Part shown: piece after piece, positions 40,822-52,036 of the stretch | Numbering within the stretch: position 1 is the stretch's first letter | How the letters are laid out: each line of letters opens with the position of its first letter | Assembly (NCBI RefSeq): GCF_039535235.1 | Contig: NZ_BAAAWU010000001.1 | Coordinates: 5,022,001 to 5,086,000 of the forward strand | Origin: Streptomyces roseoviridis | Lineage (GTDB): Bacteria > Actinomycetota > Actinomycetes > Streptomycetales > Streptomycetaceae | DNA: 64,000 nucleotides | Direction of reading: 5' to 3' | The notes under the pieces: generated by a model | What the model was told of the DNA's origin: nothing | Databases searched by the model: none | Seen by the model: only the letters and a program-made list of their open reading frames with translations | Translations under genes and position numbers: made by a program

Positions 40822-42021
40822 ATGACCGCCCCCCACGGCTTCTCCGTCTCCCGCTACGCACCCGAGCGCGGGCCGCTCGCCCGGCTCACCGCCCGCGACT
40901 CCGTGCTGCGCCGGCTCGACTGGCCGATCCTGCTGTCCTCGCTCGCCCTGTCGCTGCTCGGCGCGCTGCTCGTGTGGTCCGCCACGCGGGGCCGCACCGA
41001 GCTCAACCAGGGCGACCCGTACTACTTCCTGTTCCGGCACGTCCTGAACACCGGCATCGGGCTCGCCCTGATGATCGGCACCATCTGGCTCGGCCACCGC
41101 ACCCTGCGCGGCGCCGTGCCGGTCCTCTACGGCATCTCGCTGCTGCTGATCCTCGCCGTCCTCACCCCGCTCGGCGCCACCATCAACGGCGCCCACGCGT
41201 GGATCGTCATCGGCGGCGGCTTCTCGCTCCAGCCCAGCGAGTTCGTCAAGATCACCATCATCCTGATCATGGCGATGCTGCTCGCGGCGAAGGTCGACGC
41301 GGGCGACCAGATCCACCCCGACCACCGCACCGTCGCCAAGGCGCTCCTCCTCGCCGCCCTCCCCATGGGCATCGTCATGCTGATGCCGGACCTCGGCTCC
41401 GTCATGGTCATGGCCGTCATCGTGCTCGGCGTCCTGCTCACCTCCGGCGCCTCCAACCGCTGGGTCATCGGCCTGATCGGCGCCGGCGTCCTCGGAGCCG
41501 TCCTGGTCACCGCCCTCGGCATGCTCGACGAGTACCAGATCAACCGCTTCGCCGCCTTCGCCAACCCCGAGCTCGACCCGGCCGGCGTCGGCTACAACAC
41601 CAACCAGGCCCGCATCGCCATCGGCTCCGGCGGCCTCTACGGCGCCGGCCTCTTCAACGGCCACCAGACCAGCGGCCAGTTCGTGCCCGAACAGCAGACC
41701 GACTTCATCTTCACCGTCGCCGGCGAGGAACTCGGCTTCGTCGGCGGCACGCTCATCCTCGTCCTCCTCGGCGTCATCCTGTGGCGTGCCTGCCGCATCG
41801 CCCGCGAGACGACCGAGCTGTACGGCACGATCGTGGCCGGCGGCATCATCGCCTGGTTCGCCTTCCAGTCCTTCGAGAACATCGGCATGACCCTCGGCAT
41901 CATGCCGGTCGCCGGCCTGCCACTGCCGTTCGTGTCCTACGGCGGTTCGTCGATGTTCGCCGTGTGGGTGGCGATCGGACTCCTGCAGTCCATCCGGGTG
42001 CAACGGCCGATGACGGCCTGA
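40822..42021 (+). CDS. rodA: Peptidoglycan glycosyltransferase RodA / SEDS family
   Basis: A 399-residue SEDS protein with ten predicted membrane helices that polymerises lipid II into glycan strands. SLQPSEFVKI (about 130-140), PDLGSVMVM, and the C-terminal LGIMPVAGLPLPFVSYGGSS (quoted here as GLPLPFVSYGGSS) are the SEDS signatures. FVPEQQTDFIF is the conserved loop near residue 290 that holds the catalytic Asp. It begins 4 bp after pbp2, matching the fixed SEDS-PBP pairing. The Streptomyces counterpart is called sfr. It ends the mre operon. Confidence 0.95.
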   Translation: MTAPHGFSVSRYAPERGPLARLTARDSVLRRLDWPILLSSLALSLLGALLVWSATRGRTELNQGDPYYFLFRHVLNTGIGLALMIGTIWLGHRTLRGAVPVLYGISLLLILAVLTPLGATINGAHAWIVIGGGFSLQPSEFVKITIILIMAMLLAAKVDAGDQIHPDHRTVAKALLLAALPMGIVMLMPDLGSVMVMAVIVLGVLLTSGASNRWVIGLIGAGVLGAVLVTALGMLDEYQINRFAAFANPELDPAGVGYNTNQARIAIGSGGLYGAGLFNGHQTSGQFVPEQQTDFIFTVAGEELGFVGGTLILVLLGVILWRACRIARETTELYGTIVAGGIIAWFAFQSFENIGMTLGIMPVAGLPLPFVSYGGSSMFAVWVAIGLLQSIRVQRPMTA

Positions 42022-42061
42022 TCCCCTCCCACCCGGCCCGCATCACGTCTAGATTCGATGC

Positions 42062-43573
42062 ATGGAGGACACCAAGCGCGAGATCGAGCGGAAGTACGAG
42101 GCCGCCGACCCGTCCACCGTCCCGGACCTCACCGGGATCCGGGGCGTGGCCGCCGTCCGCGACGAAGGCGTCATGGAACTCGACGCCGTCTACTACGACA
42201 CGCCCGACCTGCGGCTCGCCGCCGACTCCCTCACCCTGCGCCGGCGCACCGGCGGCTCGGACGCCGGCTGGCACCTGAAGCTCCCGGTGGCCCCCGGCGT
42301 CCGCGACGAGATCAGAGCCCCGCTCTCCCGGACGCTGCCGGACTCCCTGGCGGGCCTCCTGCGCTCCCGCGTCCGGCACGACGACGTCGCCCCCGTCGTC
42401 CGCCTCCACAGCAGCCGCGACGTCCGCCACCTCCTCGACGAGGACGGCACCCTGCTCGCCGAGTTCTCCCTGGACACCGTCCGCGCCGAACGGCTCGCGG
42501 GCGGCGGGAAGGCGGCCTGGACCGAGATCGAGGTCGAACTCGCCGACGACGCCGACCCGGCGGTCCTCGACGCCGTCGAGAAACACCTGAAGAAGGCGGG
42601 CGTCCGCCCCGCCGACTCGCCCTCCAAGCTGGCCCGCGCCCTCGCGGAGACCGGCGGCGGCCCCTCGCCCGCCCCGGGCCCCGCCGCCGGCACCGCGGGC
42701 GCCGCCGTCCTCGCGTACGTACGGGAACAGACCGACGCCATCGTCGCCTACGACCCCGCCGTCCGCCGCGACCTCCCCGACGCCGTCCACAAGATGCGGG
42801 TCGCCACCCGACGGCTCCGCAGCGCCCTCAAGACCTTCCGCAAGGTGCTCGACCGGGCCGTCACCGACCCGATCGGCGAGGAGCTGAAGTGGCTGGCCGG
42901 CGAGCTCGGCGTGGCCCGCGACGAGGAGGTCCTCCAGGAGCGGCTCGCCGCCCGGCTCGACGCCCTCCCCGACACCCTCCGCCTCGGCCCCGTCCACGCC
43001 CGGCTGCGCATCCGCGGCACCAGCCGCGCCGAGGCGGCCCGGCGCACGGCGCTCGCCGCGCTGGACTCCGAACGCCACCTGGCCCTCCTCGACCGCCTCG
43101 CCGCACTCCTCGCGGACCCGCCGCTGCGCAAGGCGGCCGGCCACGACGCGGCCGAGGTCCTCGCCCGCGCCGTCCGCAAGGACTTCGACCGCCTCTCCCA
43201 CAGGATCGACCGCGCCCTCGCCCTCGACCCGGGACCCGACCGCGACCTCGCCCTGCACGAGGCCCGCAAGGCCGCCAAACGCGCCCGCTACGCCGGCGAG
43301 GCCGCCCGCCCCACCCTCGGCAAACCCGCCAAGCGGTTCACCCGGAGGGTCAAGGCCGTCCAGTCCTGCCTCGGCGACCACCAGGACAGCGTGGTCACCC
43401 GCGAGGCCCTGCGCGAGCTCGCCGTCCGGGCCCACGCGGCCGGCGAGTCCGCCTTCACCTGGGGCGTTCTCTACGGCCGCGAGGCGGCGGCGGGCGAGGC
43501 CAGGCAGCGCGAGCTGCCGGAGCTGTGGGAGCGGGCCTCGGCCCCGGACATCCGGGCGGCGCTGAGCCACTGA
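42062..43573 (+). CDS. CYTH-CHAD domain protein (triphosphate tunnel fold)
   Basis: A 503-residue protein. The N-terminal CYTH domain (about 1-190) begins with the ExExK motif EIERK (Glu7, Glu9, Lys11) that binds triphosphate and metal. The C-terminal CHAD domain (about 225-500) is helical with the conserved KMRVATRRLRSAL and HEARKAAKRARYAGE boxes. CYTH enzymes hydrolyse inorganic triphosphate or nucleoside triphosphates, and CHAD domains bind polyphosphate. A role in polyphosphate handling is therefore plausible. TAGATT at 42050-42055 ends 6 nt before the ATG with no SD: probably leaderless. It is separate from the mre operon. Confidence 0.93.
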   Translation: MEDTKREIERKYEAADPSTVPDLTGIRGVAAVRDEGVMELDAVYYDTPDLRLAADSLTLRRRTGGSDAGWHLKLPVAPGVRDEIRAPLSRTLPDSLAGLLRSRVRHDDVAPVVRLHSSRDVRHLLDEDGTLLAEFSLDTVRAERLAGGGKAAWTEIEVELADDADPAVLDAVEKHLKKAGVRPADSPSKLARALAETGGGPSPAPGPAAGTAGAAVLAYVREQTDAIVAYDPAVRRDLPDAVHKMRVATRRLRSALKTFRKVLDRAVTDPIGEELKWLAGELGVARDEEVLQERLAARLDALPDTLRLGPVHARLRIRGTSRAEAARRTALAALDSERHLALLDRLAALLADPPLRKAAGHDAAEVLARAVRKDFDRLSHRIDRALALDPGPDRDLALHEARKAAKRARYAGEAARPTLGKPAKRFTRRVKAVQSCLGDHQDSVVTREALRELAVRAHAAGESAFTWGVLYGREAAAGEARQRELPELWERASAPDIRAALSH

Positions 43574-43624
43574 GCACCGGGGTACGCTTGAGAGTCGCCC
43601 CCTGCCAGCTCACGAAGGTTCGAG

Positions 43625-45556
<1,932 letters not shown>

Positions 45557-45579
45557 CGGTACCGGCGCGACGATCGTGC

Positions 45580-45617
45580 GACGGCCCGGCGGAGGGTGAA
45601 CCCTCCGCCGGGCCGTC
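45580..45617 (+). terminator. Perfect 17-bp hairpin after the radical SAM gene
   Basis: GACGGCCCGGCGGAGGG (45580-45596) pairs exactly with 45601-45617 over a TGAA loop. It begins 23 bp after the radical SAM stop and ends only 15 bp before the next start codon, so it is either a leaky terminator or a leader structure of the next gene. Confidence 0.7.
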
Positions 45618-45632
45618 GGCGTCCTGTGGGAC

Positions 45633-46961
45633 ATGAGCACGGAAAACCCGGCGCCGGTCCCGCCCGCCCCGCACGCCCTGATCCGCATCCCGGTCAGGTT
45701 CGTCGTGCTGGTCCTCGTCCTCCCGGTCCGCATGGCCTGGGACGCCCTCCGAGCCAGCGGCCGTCTCCTCGACCGCGCTCTGCTGCGCCCGGCCGGCCGG
45801 GGCCTCGCCTGGCTCTGGCGCCACACGGTGAAGCGCCCGGCCGTCTGGGTGTACGAGCGGATCCTGGCCCCGACGGGCCGAGCCCTGACCCGGGCCGCCC
45901 GCGCCGTCGGACACGGCATCGCCTGGACGTTCGGCGGTCTGTGGCGGGGCCTGGCGTGGGTCTTCGGTGGTGTGTGGCACGGCCTGGCGTGGATGTTCGG
46001 CGGTGTGTGGCGGGGCCTCGCGTGGGTGTTCGGCGGGCTGTGGCGCGGTCTTGCCTGGGGCCTCGGGCAGCTGGGCGCCGGTCTGGGATGGCTCTGGCGC
46101 GGGCTCTCCTGGATGCTCGCCGGCCTGTGGCGCGGGCTCTCGGCCGGGGCCGCGCTGCTCGGCAAGGGGCTCGCCCGGCCCTTCGCCGCCCTGTGGCGTC
46201 ACGTGCTCGTGCCCGTCGCCCGCTACGGGATCGCCGCCCCCGCCGTCTGGCTGTACCGGTCGGTCCTGGCTCCGGTGGGGCGGGCGATCGGGTGGGCGCT
46301 CGTGCGTTCGGCGCGCGCCCTGGCCCGGGTGCTCGGCGGGCTCGGGCGCGGGATCGCGGCCGGTGCCGGATGGCTGGGCCGCGGACTGCTGACCGTCGCG
46401 CGGGCGCTCTTCACGGTGCTGTTGGTGTGGCCCTGGCGGTACGGGATCGTGCCGCTCGTCACGTACGGGATCGCCCGTCCGGCCGTGTGGCTGTGGCGGC
46501 GCGTCCTTCGCCCGGCCGGCCGTGAGGTCCGTGACGCCCTCGCCGTCTGCTGGCGCACCGCCGGCTTCCTCTCCCGGGCGGTCGGTCGCGGTCTCGCCTG
46601 GCTGGTCCGTCACCTGCTCGTGCGCCCCGCCGCCTGGGTCGCCCGTCACCTGTTCGTACGCCCCGCCGCCTGGGTCTACCGCCAGGTGTGCACCCCGGTC
46701 GGCCACTGGGTCCGCGACGCCGTCTGGGCCCCCGCCCGCAAGGCCCTCGCGGAGGGGCGGCAGGCGGCCCGGACCGCGCTCGCCTCCGCCCGTGACGCCG
46801 TCCGCCGGGCCCGGCTCGACAGCTGGCGCGCGCTGGTCGGGGAGACGGCGGCGAACCGGCCCGGGGAACGTCAGGTGGCCCGGGCGCGTACTCTGGGTAG
46901 TACAACGAACGTCCCCGGCGCGGCGCCCGCGCCCGAGATCACCCCGCAGACGCGGGGGTGA
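45633..46961 (+). CDS. Trp/Arg-rich amphipathic repeat protein, unknown function
   Basis: A 442-residue protein unlike anything I can name. Residues about 75-170 consist of near-perfect 11-residue units of the type FGGVWRGLAWV, seven or more in a row. The rest repeats looser modules of RPAVWLYR, RYGIAAPAVW, GRGLAWL and HLLVRPAAWV. Trp and Arg alternate with Gly/Leu/Ala at a spacing that gives amphipathic helices with a Trp/Leu face, so the protein should lie on or in membranes and carries a very high positive charge. An N-terminal Pro-rich stretch precedes it and the last 60 residues are soluble. The codon bias is that of real genes and it overlaps the next gene by 4 bp. The SD is poor. Confidence 0.65.
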   Translation: MSTENPAPVPPAPHALIRIPVRFVVLVLVLPVRMAWDALRASGRLLDRALLRPAGRGLAWLWRHTVKRPAVWVYERILAPTGRALTRAARAVGHGIAWTFGGLWRGLAWVFGGVWHGLAWMFGGVWRGLAWVFGGLWRGLAWGLGQLGAGLGWLWRGLSWMLAGLWRGLSAGAALLGKGLARPFAALWRHVLVPVARYGIAAPAVWLYRSVLAPVGRAIGWALVRSARALARVLGGLGRGIAAGAGWLGRGLLTVARALFTVLLVWPWRYGIVPLVTYGIARPAVWLWRRVLRPAGREVRDALAVCWRTAGFLSRAVGRGLAWLVRHLLVRPAAWVARHLFVRPAAWVYRQVCTPVGHWVRDAVWAPARKALAEGRQAARTALASARDAVRRARLDSWRALVGETAANRPGERQVARARTLGSTTNVPGAAPAPEITPQTRG

Positions 46962-47878
46962 ACCGGGCGGGCCCCCCCAGGGCACACCCGCATTTCGAGG
47001 GCGGCGCGCCACCCGCGCCCGCCCCGCACCGAGGAGAAGAACCACTGGGCAAGCGACAGCCCGAAGGCCCGCCGCCCGCACCGGCGGTGCAGCGCATCCG
47101 ACTGCGCTACACCAAGCGCGGCCGCCTCCGGTTCACCAGCCATCGAGACTTCCAGCGCGCCTTCGAGCGTGCGCTGCGCCGTGCCGAGGTGCCCATGGCG
47201 TACTCGGCGGGGTTCACCCCGCACCCCAAGGTGTCGTACGCCAACGCCGCCCCGACGGGTACGGGATCCGAGGCCGAGTACCTCGAGATCGCCCTCACCG
47301 AGAACCGCGACCCGGAGACCCTGCGGGTCCTGCTCGACGAGTCCATGCCGAACGGCCTCGACATCATCGACGCCGTCGAGGCCCGGACCTCCGGCCTCGC
47401 CGACCGGCTCACCGCCTCCGTGTGGGAGCTGCGGCTCGACGGCGTCGACGCCGAGGACGCGCGGAAGGCCGTCGACGCGTTTCTCGCGGCCGAGAGCGTG
47501 GAAGTACAGCGCAAGACCAAGAACGGTCTGCGCACCTTCGACACCCGCGGTGCCGTCGTGGAGCTGACCGCGGCCCCCGCCCCGGGCGATCCCCAGGGTG
47601 ATAGGCCGCTGGACAGCGCCTGTGCGATACTGCGGCTGGTTGTTCGGCACGTGACACCTGCCGTGCGACCCGACGACGTCCTGTCCGGTCTCCGAGCTGT
47701 GGCCGACCTGGCGCCGCCGGTCCCCGCTGCGGTGACCAGGCTGGCGCAGGGGCTCTTCGACGAGGAGTCCGGCACGGTGACCGACCCGCTCGCGCCCGAC
47801 CGCGAGGCAGTCACGGCCGCTCCACCCACGGCCGCCGCGACGTCCTCAGCGACGGCGCCGGGTGTTGGCACCGCGTAG
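46958..47878 (+). CDS. TIGR03936 / DUF2344 radical SAM-associated protein
   Basis: A 306-residue protein. IRLRYTKRGRLRFTSHRDF and AGFTPHPKVSYANA (about residues 47-100) define the family, which occurs as a separate gene or fused to TIGR03960 radical SAM enzymes. It lacks Cys clusters and probably binds substrate or partner for the enzyme at 43625. The frame opens with GTG at 46958, overlapping the repeat gene by 4 bp. However, family similarity begins only after residue 30, and the best SD (GGAG, 47033-47036) precedes a CTG at 47045 (GKRQPEG). The true start may be that CTG. The C-terminal 50 residues are low-complexity Ala/Thr. Confidence 0.85.
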   Translation: MNRAGPPRAHPHFEGGAPPAPAPHRGEEPLGKRQPEGPPPAPAVQRIRLRYTKRGRLRFTSHRDFQRAFERALRRAEVPMAYSAGFTPHPKVSYANAAPTGTGSEAEYLEIALTENRDPETLRVLLDESMPNGLDIIDAVEARTSGLADRLTASVWELRLDGVDAEDARKAVDAFLAAESVEVQRKTKNGLRTFDTRGAVVELTAAPAPGDPQGDRPLDSACAILRLVVRHVTPAVRPDDVLSGLRAVADLAPPVPAAVTRLAQGLFDEESGTVTDPLAPDREAVTAAPPTAAATSSATAPGVGTA

Positions 47879-48111
47879 GGAGCGGTCGTTGTAGCGCCGC
47901 CCTGGTACTCGGGAGCCACCTGGGTCGGGCAGCGCACTGACCAGGAGACTTTCGCCAGGCCGTCCGCACAGGGCGTACGGAACCGGCGAGCCAGACATAG
48001 AGCTCCCGTGCGGCGCCCGCGCCCCGGACGGCGGCACCGCGCATCTCGCGTGTTCGTGCCGCCGGACCGGAACAAGACGCGGCGCCCGGGAGCGTGACGG
48101 GAGAACCCCGC

Positions 48112-51100
48112 ATGCTCGAAGAGAACGACACCAACGCACCCGGTGACAAGCTGCCGCCGCGCCGTCGGCGCCGCGCCGCGTCCCGGCCGGCCGGTCCGCC
48201 GGTGACGGCCGAGGCCGCCGCCGAGACCACCGAGGTCGTCGAGACCACGCCCGCCCCGGCCGCCCCGGTGGCCGAGGCCCCGGCAGCCGAGGAGCCGGCG
48301 CCCGCGCGTCCGCGCCGCCGTGCCACCCGGAAGGCCACCGCACCGCAGACCGCCGCCGCCGAGGCCGCGGAGATCGTCGAGACCCCCGCCGCCCCGGTCG
48401 CTCCGGTGACCGAGAACCCGGCCGCCGAGGAGCCGGCGGGGCCCGCGCCCCGTACGCGTCGCCGTGCGACCCGTGCCGTGGCGACCCCCGAGCCCGTCGA
48501 GGCCGGGGCCGCTCCCGCCGCCGAGACCGCCCCGGCGACCGAGGCGCCCGCCGCCGAGGAGCCCGCACCCGCGCCCCGTACGCGTCGCCGTGCGACCCGT
48601 GCCGCCGCGGCCCCGGAGCCCACCCCGGCTCCCGCCGCCGAGGCCGCTCCCGCCGAGACGGCGCCCGTGGCCGAGGAGGCCGCCCCGGCCCCCCGGACCC
48701 GCCGCCGCGCCACCCGCAAGACCAGCACGCCCGAGGTGGCGGCCTCCGCCGCCGCCGAGATCGCCGCCGAGACCTCCGGCGAGGCGCTGCCCGAGGACAC
48801 CGTCGAGGAGATCGCCTCGCACGGCGCCGACGTCGCCGCCGCCGAGGAGGCCGCCACCCGCGGCCGTGGCCGCCGACGCGCCGGCTCCCCGCAGTTCGCC
48901 GCCCCGGCCGCCGAGGCCGAGGCGCCGCGCACCCGTCGTGCCGCCCGCCCGGCCGTCGCCGTCTTCCAGGCCCCGGTCTTCACCGAGCCGATGTTCCAGA
49001 CCCCCGAGACCGCCGCCGCCATCGCCGCGGCCGAGGCCGTGGAGGAGGACCTCGAGGAGGAGACGGACGAGATCGCGGAGGCGGCCGAGGCCGCCCCGGT
49101 CGTCGAGCGCGCCGAGACCGGCTCGCGCCGTCGCCGTCGCCGCCGCGGCGAGCCCGTGGCCGTCGAGCCCGTCCCCGCCACCGTCGCCGACGAGCCCGAG
49201 GTCGAGTCGACCCCCGAGGCGGAGGCCGAGCCCGAGGCCGAGGCGGAGGAGACCGGGGAGACCGAGGAGTACGAGGACCGCCCGTCCCGCCGTCGCCGTC
49301 GTGGCGGCCGTCGCCGCCGCCGCGGCGAGTTCGCCGAGACCGAGGACGCGGAGGACTCCGAGGAGCCCGACGAGGCCCACGGCGACGCCGAGGGCGAGGC
49401 CGAGGAGTCGGACGAGTCCGACGACACCGAGGCGTTCGGCGGCTCCAGCAGCTCCCGCCGCCGTCGCCGCCGCCGTCGCCGCAGCGGTGACGCCGCCGCC
49501 GAGGCCGAGGCCACCGACGAGGACGGCGTCCGCACGGTCGTCAAGGTCCGCGAGCCCCGCCCGGCGCGCGAGAAGGCCGAGCCGTCCGACGAGGTGCAGT
49601 CCATCAAGGGCTCCACCCGCCTGGAGGCCAAGAAGCAGCGCCGCCGCGAGGGCCGCGAGCAGGGCCGTCGCCGCGTCCCGATCATCACCGAGGCCGAGTT
49701 CCTCGCCCGCCGCGAGGCCGTCGAGCGCGTGATGGTCGTCCGCCAGAACGGCGAGCGCACCCAGATCGGCGTCCTGGAAGACAACGTGCTCGTCGAGCAC
49801 TACGTCAACAAGGAGCAGGCCACCTCCTACGTCGGCAACGTCTACCTGGGCAAGGTCCAGAACGTGCTGCCGTCGATGGAGGCCGCCTTCGTCGACATCG
49901 GCAAGGGCCGCAACGCCGTCCTGTACGCCGGCGAGGTCAACTTCGAGGCGCTCGGCATGGCCAACGGCCCGCGCCGCATCGAGACCGCCCTCAAGTCCGG
50001 CCAGTCGGTCCTGGTGCAGGTCACCAAGGACCCGATCGGCCACAAGGGCGCCCGTCTGACCAGCCAGGTCTCCCTGCCCGGCCGCTACCTCGTGTACGTG
50101 CCCGAGGGCTCGATGACCGGCATCAGCCGCAAGCTGCCCGACACCGAGCGCGCGCGTCTGAAGACCATCCTCAAGAAGATCGTCCCCGAGGACGCGGGCG
50201 TCATCGTGCGCACCGCCGCCGAGGGCGCGAGCGAGGACGAGCTGCGCCGCGACGTCGAGCGGCTGCAGGCGCAGTGGGAGGACATCCAGAAGAAGGCGAA
50301 GAGCGGCAGCGCCAACGCGCCGACCCTGCTCTACGGCGAGCCGGACATGACCGTCCGGGTCGTCCGCGACATCTTCAACGAGGACTTCTCCAAGGTCATC
50401 GTCAGCGGCGACGACGCGTGGGAGACCATCCACGGCTACGTCTCGCACGTCGCCCCCGACCTGGTCGACCGCCTGTCCAAGTGGACGAGCGAGGTCGACG
50501 TGTTCGCCACGTACCGGATCGACGAGCAGCTGATGAAGGCGCTGGACCGCAAGGTCTGGCTGCCGTCCGGCGGCTCGCTGGTGATCGACAAGACCGAGGC
50601 GATGGTCGTGGTCGACGTCAACACCGGCAAGTTCACCGGCCAGGGCGGCAACCTCGAGGAGACCGTCACCAGGAACAACCTGGAGGCGGCCGAGGAGATC
50701 GTCCGCCAGCTGCGCCTGCGCGACCTCGGCGGCATCGTCGTCATCGACTTCATCGACATGGTCCTGGAGTCCAACCGCGACCTGGTGCTGCGCCGCCTCC
50801 TGGAGTGCCTGGGCCGGGACCGGACCAAGCACCAGGTGGCCGAGGTCACCTCGCTCGGCCTGGTGCAGATGACCCGCAAGCGGGTCGGCCAGGGCCTCCT
50901 GGAGTCCTTCTCGGAGACCTGCGTCCACTGCAACGGGCGCGGAGTCATCGTCCACATGGAGCAGCCGACCACCGCCGGCGGCGGTGGCGGCGGCAAGCGC
51001 TCGAAGAAGCGCGGCCGCGGCGGCGCCGAGCACGTCCACGAGCACGAGCACGAGGCCGTCGAGACCCCGGACGACTCGGCCGAGGCGGAGACGGAGACCG

Positions 51101-51942
51101 AGGCCGAGGTCGCGGCGGAGCTCGCGGCCCCGGTCGCGCTGCCCGAGCCGATCGCCCCGGACGAGGAGCTGTACAGCAGCGTCGCGGAGGCCGAGGCCGC
51201 CGCCACGCGTGGTCGGGGCCGTCGTCGGGCCACCCGCCGGGTGTCGGCGCCGGTCGCCTCCCCGGCCGTCACCGAGACGGAGACGTACGAGGTCGTCGTC
51301 CCGGAGCCGAAGGCGGAGCCCGAGCAGGAGCCGAAGGCGGAGGAGAAGGCCGAGGCCGAGGTGGCGCCGGAGCGGGTCGCGGAGCCCGTGGCCCCGCCGG
51401 CCGCCGAGGCGGAGGCCGCCCCGGCACCGCGCACCCGCCGCCGTGCCACCCGCAAGGCCACGGCCCCGGCCGGTTCGCCGGCCCCGGCCGCCGAGCAGGT
51501 CGCGGCCCCGGAGCCCCAGGCCGTCGCCGAGGCCCCCGCGGCCCCGCCGGCCGCCGAAGAGGCCCCGGCCGAGCCCGCGCCCGAGCCCGTCGTCGAGGAG
51601 GCCCCCGCGGCCGCCCCGCCGAAGGCGCGGCGCCGGGTGGTCCGCAAGGCCACCGCTCCGGCCGGTTCGCCGACCGGATCCGAGGAGGCCGCCGTGGTCG
51701 TCGTCGCGTCCCCGGCCCCGGCTGCGGCTCCGGCCGAGGCCGAGGTCCCCGCGGACGCCGAGGCGCAGGCGGAGGCCGACGAGGCCCCCGCCCCGGCCAA
51801 GAAGGCGGCGCGCAAGACCGCCAAGAAGGCCACCGCGAAGAAGGCCGCCACCAAGAAGACGGCGGCCAAGAAGACCGCGGCGAAGAAGACGACGACCGCG
51901 AAGAAGGCCGCGAAGAAGACCGCTGCCCCCGCGCAGGACTGA
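48112..51942 (+). CDS. rne: Ribonuclease E/G with giant disordered flanks
   Basis: A 1276-residue endoribonuclease for rRNA maturation and mRNA decay. The start is the ATG at 48112 (GGGAG 8 nt before); the GTG at 48094 is less likely. Residues 1 to about 540 are disordered Ala/Glu/Pro with many RRRATR blocks. The catalytic core (about 540-956) has the S1 domain (GNVYLGKVQNVLPSMEA, Gly/Lys-rich), catalytic Asp in VVVDVNTGKF (near 834) and VVIDFIDM (near 876), and the Zn-link CVHCNGRG (near 936). The C-terminus repeats RRRATRKATAP and ends in a Lys/Ala tail (KKAATKKTAAKKT) like histone H1. Streptomyces RNase ES has the same plan, with arms for partner binding on both sides. Confidence 0.95.
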   Translation: MLEENDTNAPGDKLPPRRRRRAASRPAGPPVTAEAAAETTEVVETTPAPAAPVAEAPAAEEPAPARPRRRATRKATAPQTAAAEAAEIVETPAAPVAPVTENPAAEEPAGPAPRTRRRATRAVATPEPVEAGAAPAAETAPATEAPAAEEPAPAPRTRRRATRAAAAPEPTPAPAAEAAPAETAPVAEEAAPAPRTRRRATRKTSTPEVAASAAAEIAAETSGEALPEDTVEEIASHGADVAAAEEAATRGRGRRRAGSPQFAAPAAEAEAPRTRRAARPAVAVFQAPVFTEPMFQTPETAAAIAAAEAVEEDLEEETDEIAEAAEAAPVVERAETGSRRRRRRRGEPVAVEPVPATVADEPEVESTPEAEAEPEAEAEETGETEEYEDRPSRRRRRGGRRRRRGEFAETEDAEDSEEPDEAHGDAEGEAEESDESDDTEAFGGSSSSRRRRRRRRRSGDAAAEAEATDEDGVRTVVKVREPRPAREKAEPSDEVQSIKGSTRLEAKKQRRREGREQGRRRVPIITEAEFLARREAVERVMVVRQNGERTQIGVLEDNVLVEHYVNKEQATSYVGNVYLGKVQNVLPSMEAAFVDIGKGRNAVLYAGEVNFEALGMANGPRRIETALKSGQSVLVQVTKDPIGHKGARLTSQVSLPGRYLVYVPEGSMTGISRKLPDTERARLKTILKKIVPEDAGVIVRTAAEGASEDELRRDVERLQAQWEDIQKKAKSGSANAPTLLYGEPDMTVRVVRDIFNEDFSKVIVSGDDAWETIHGYVSHVAPDLVDRLSKWTSEVDVFATYRIDEQLMKALDRKVWLPSGGSLVIDKTEAMVVVDVNTGKFTGQGGNLEETVTRNNLEAAEEIVRQLRLRDLGGIVVIDFIDMVLESNRDLVLRRLLECLGRDRTKHQVAEVTSLGLVQMTRKRVGQGLLESFSETCVHCNGRGVIVHMEQPTTAGGGGGGKRSKKRGRGGAEHVHEHEHEAVETPDDSAEAETETEAEVAAELAAPVALPEPIAPDEELYSSVAEAEAAATRGRGRRRATRRVSAPVASPAVTETETYEVVVPEPKAEPEQEPKAEEKAEAEVAPERVAEPVAPPAAEAEAAPAPRTRRRATRKATAPAGSPAPAAEQVAAPEPQAVAEAPAAPPAAEEAPAEPAPEPVVEEAPAAAPPKARRRVVRKATAPAGSPTGSEEAAVVVVASPAPAAAPAEAEVPADAEAQAEADEAPAPAKKAARKTAKKATAKKAATKKTAAKKTAAKKTTTAKKAAKKTAAPAQD

Positions 51943-51964
51943 CCCCCAGTCCCCGACGCGACCC

Positions 51965-52004
51965 GTGTGGGCCGTCCTCCTTCCGAGGACGGTCCACACG
52001 TTTT
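51965..52004 (+). terminator. rne terminator with T-tract
   Basis: GTGTGGGCCGTCCTC (51965-51979) pairs with GAGGACGGTCCACAC (51985-51999) with one wobble and is followed by GTTTT. It separates rne from galU. Confidence 0.85.
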
Positions 52005-52036
52005 GACCCCCGGATCGGAAACCAGGAACCAGCCCG

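Noticed and set aside
52017..52034. Similarity between the sequences before galU and before tig (GGAAACCAGGAAYCAG)
   Set aside because: Sixteen bases with one mismatch over a 64-kb window, no dyad and different distances to the start. Most likely chance or SD-like composition.
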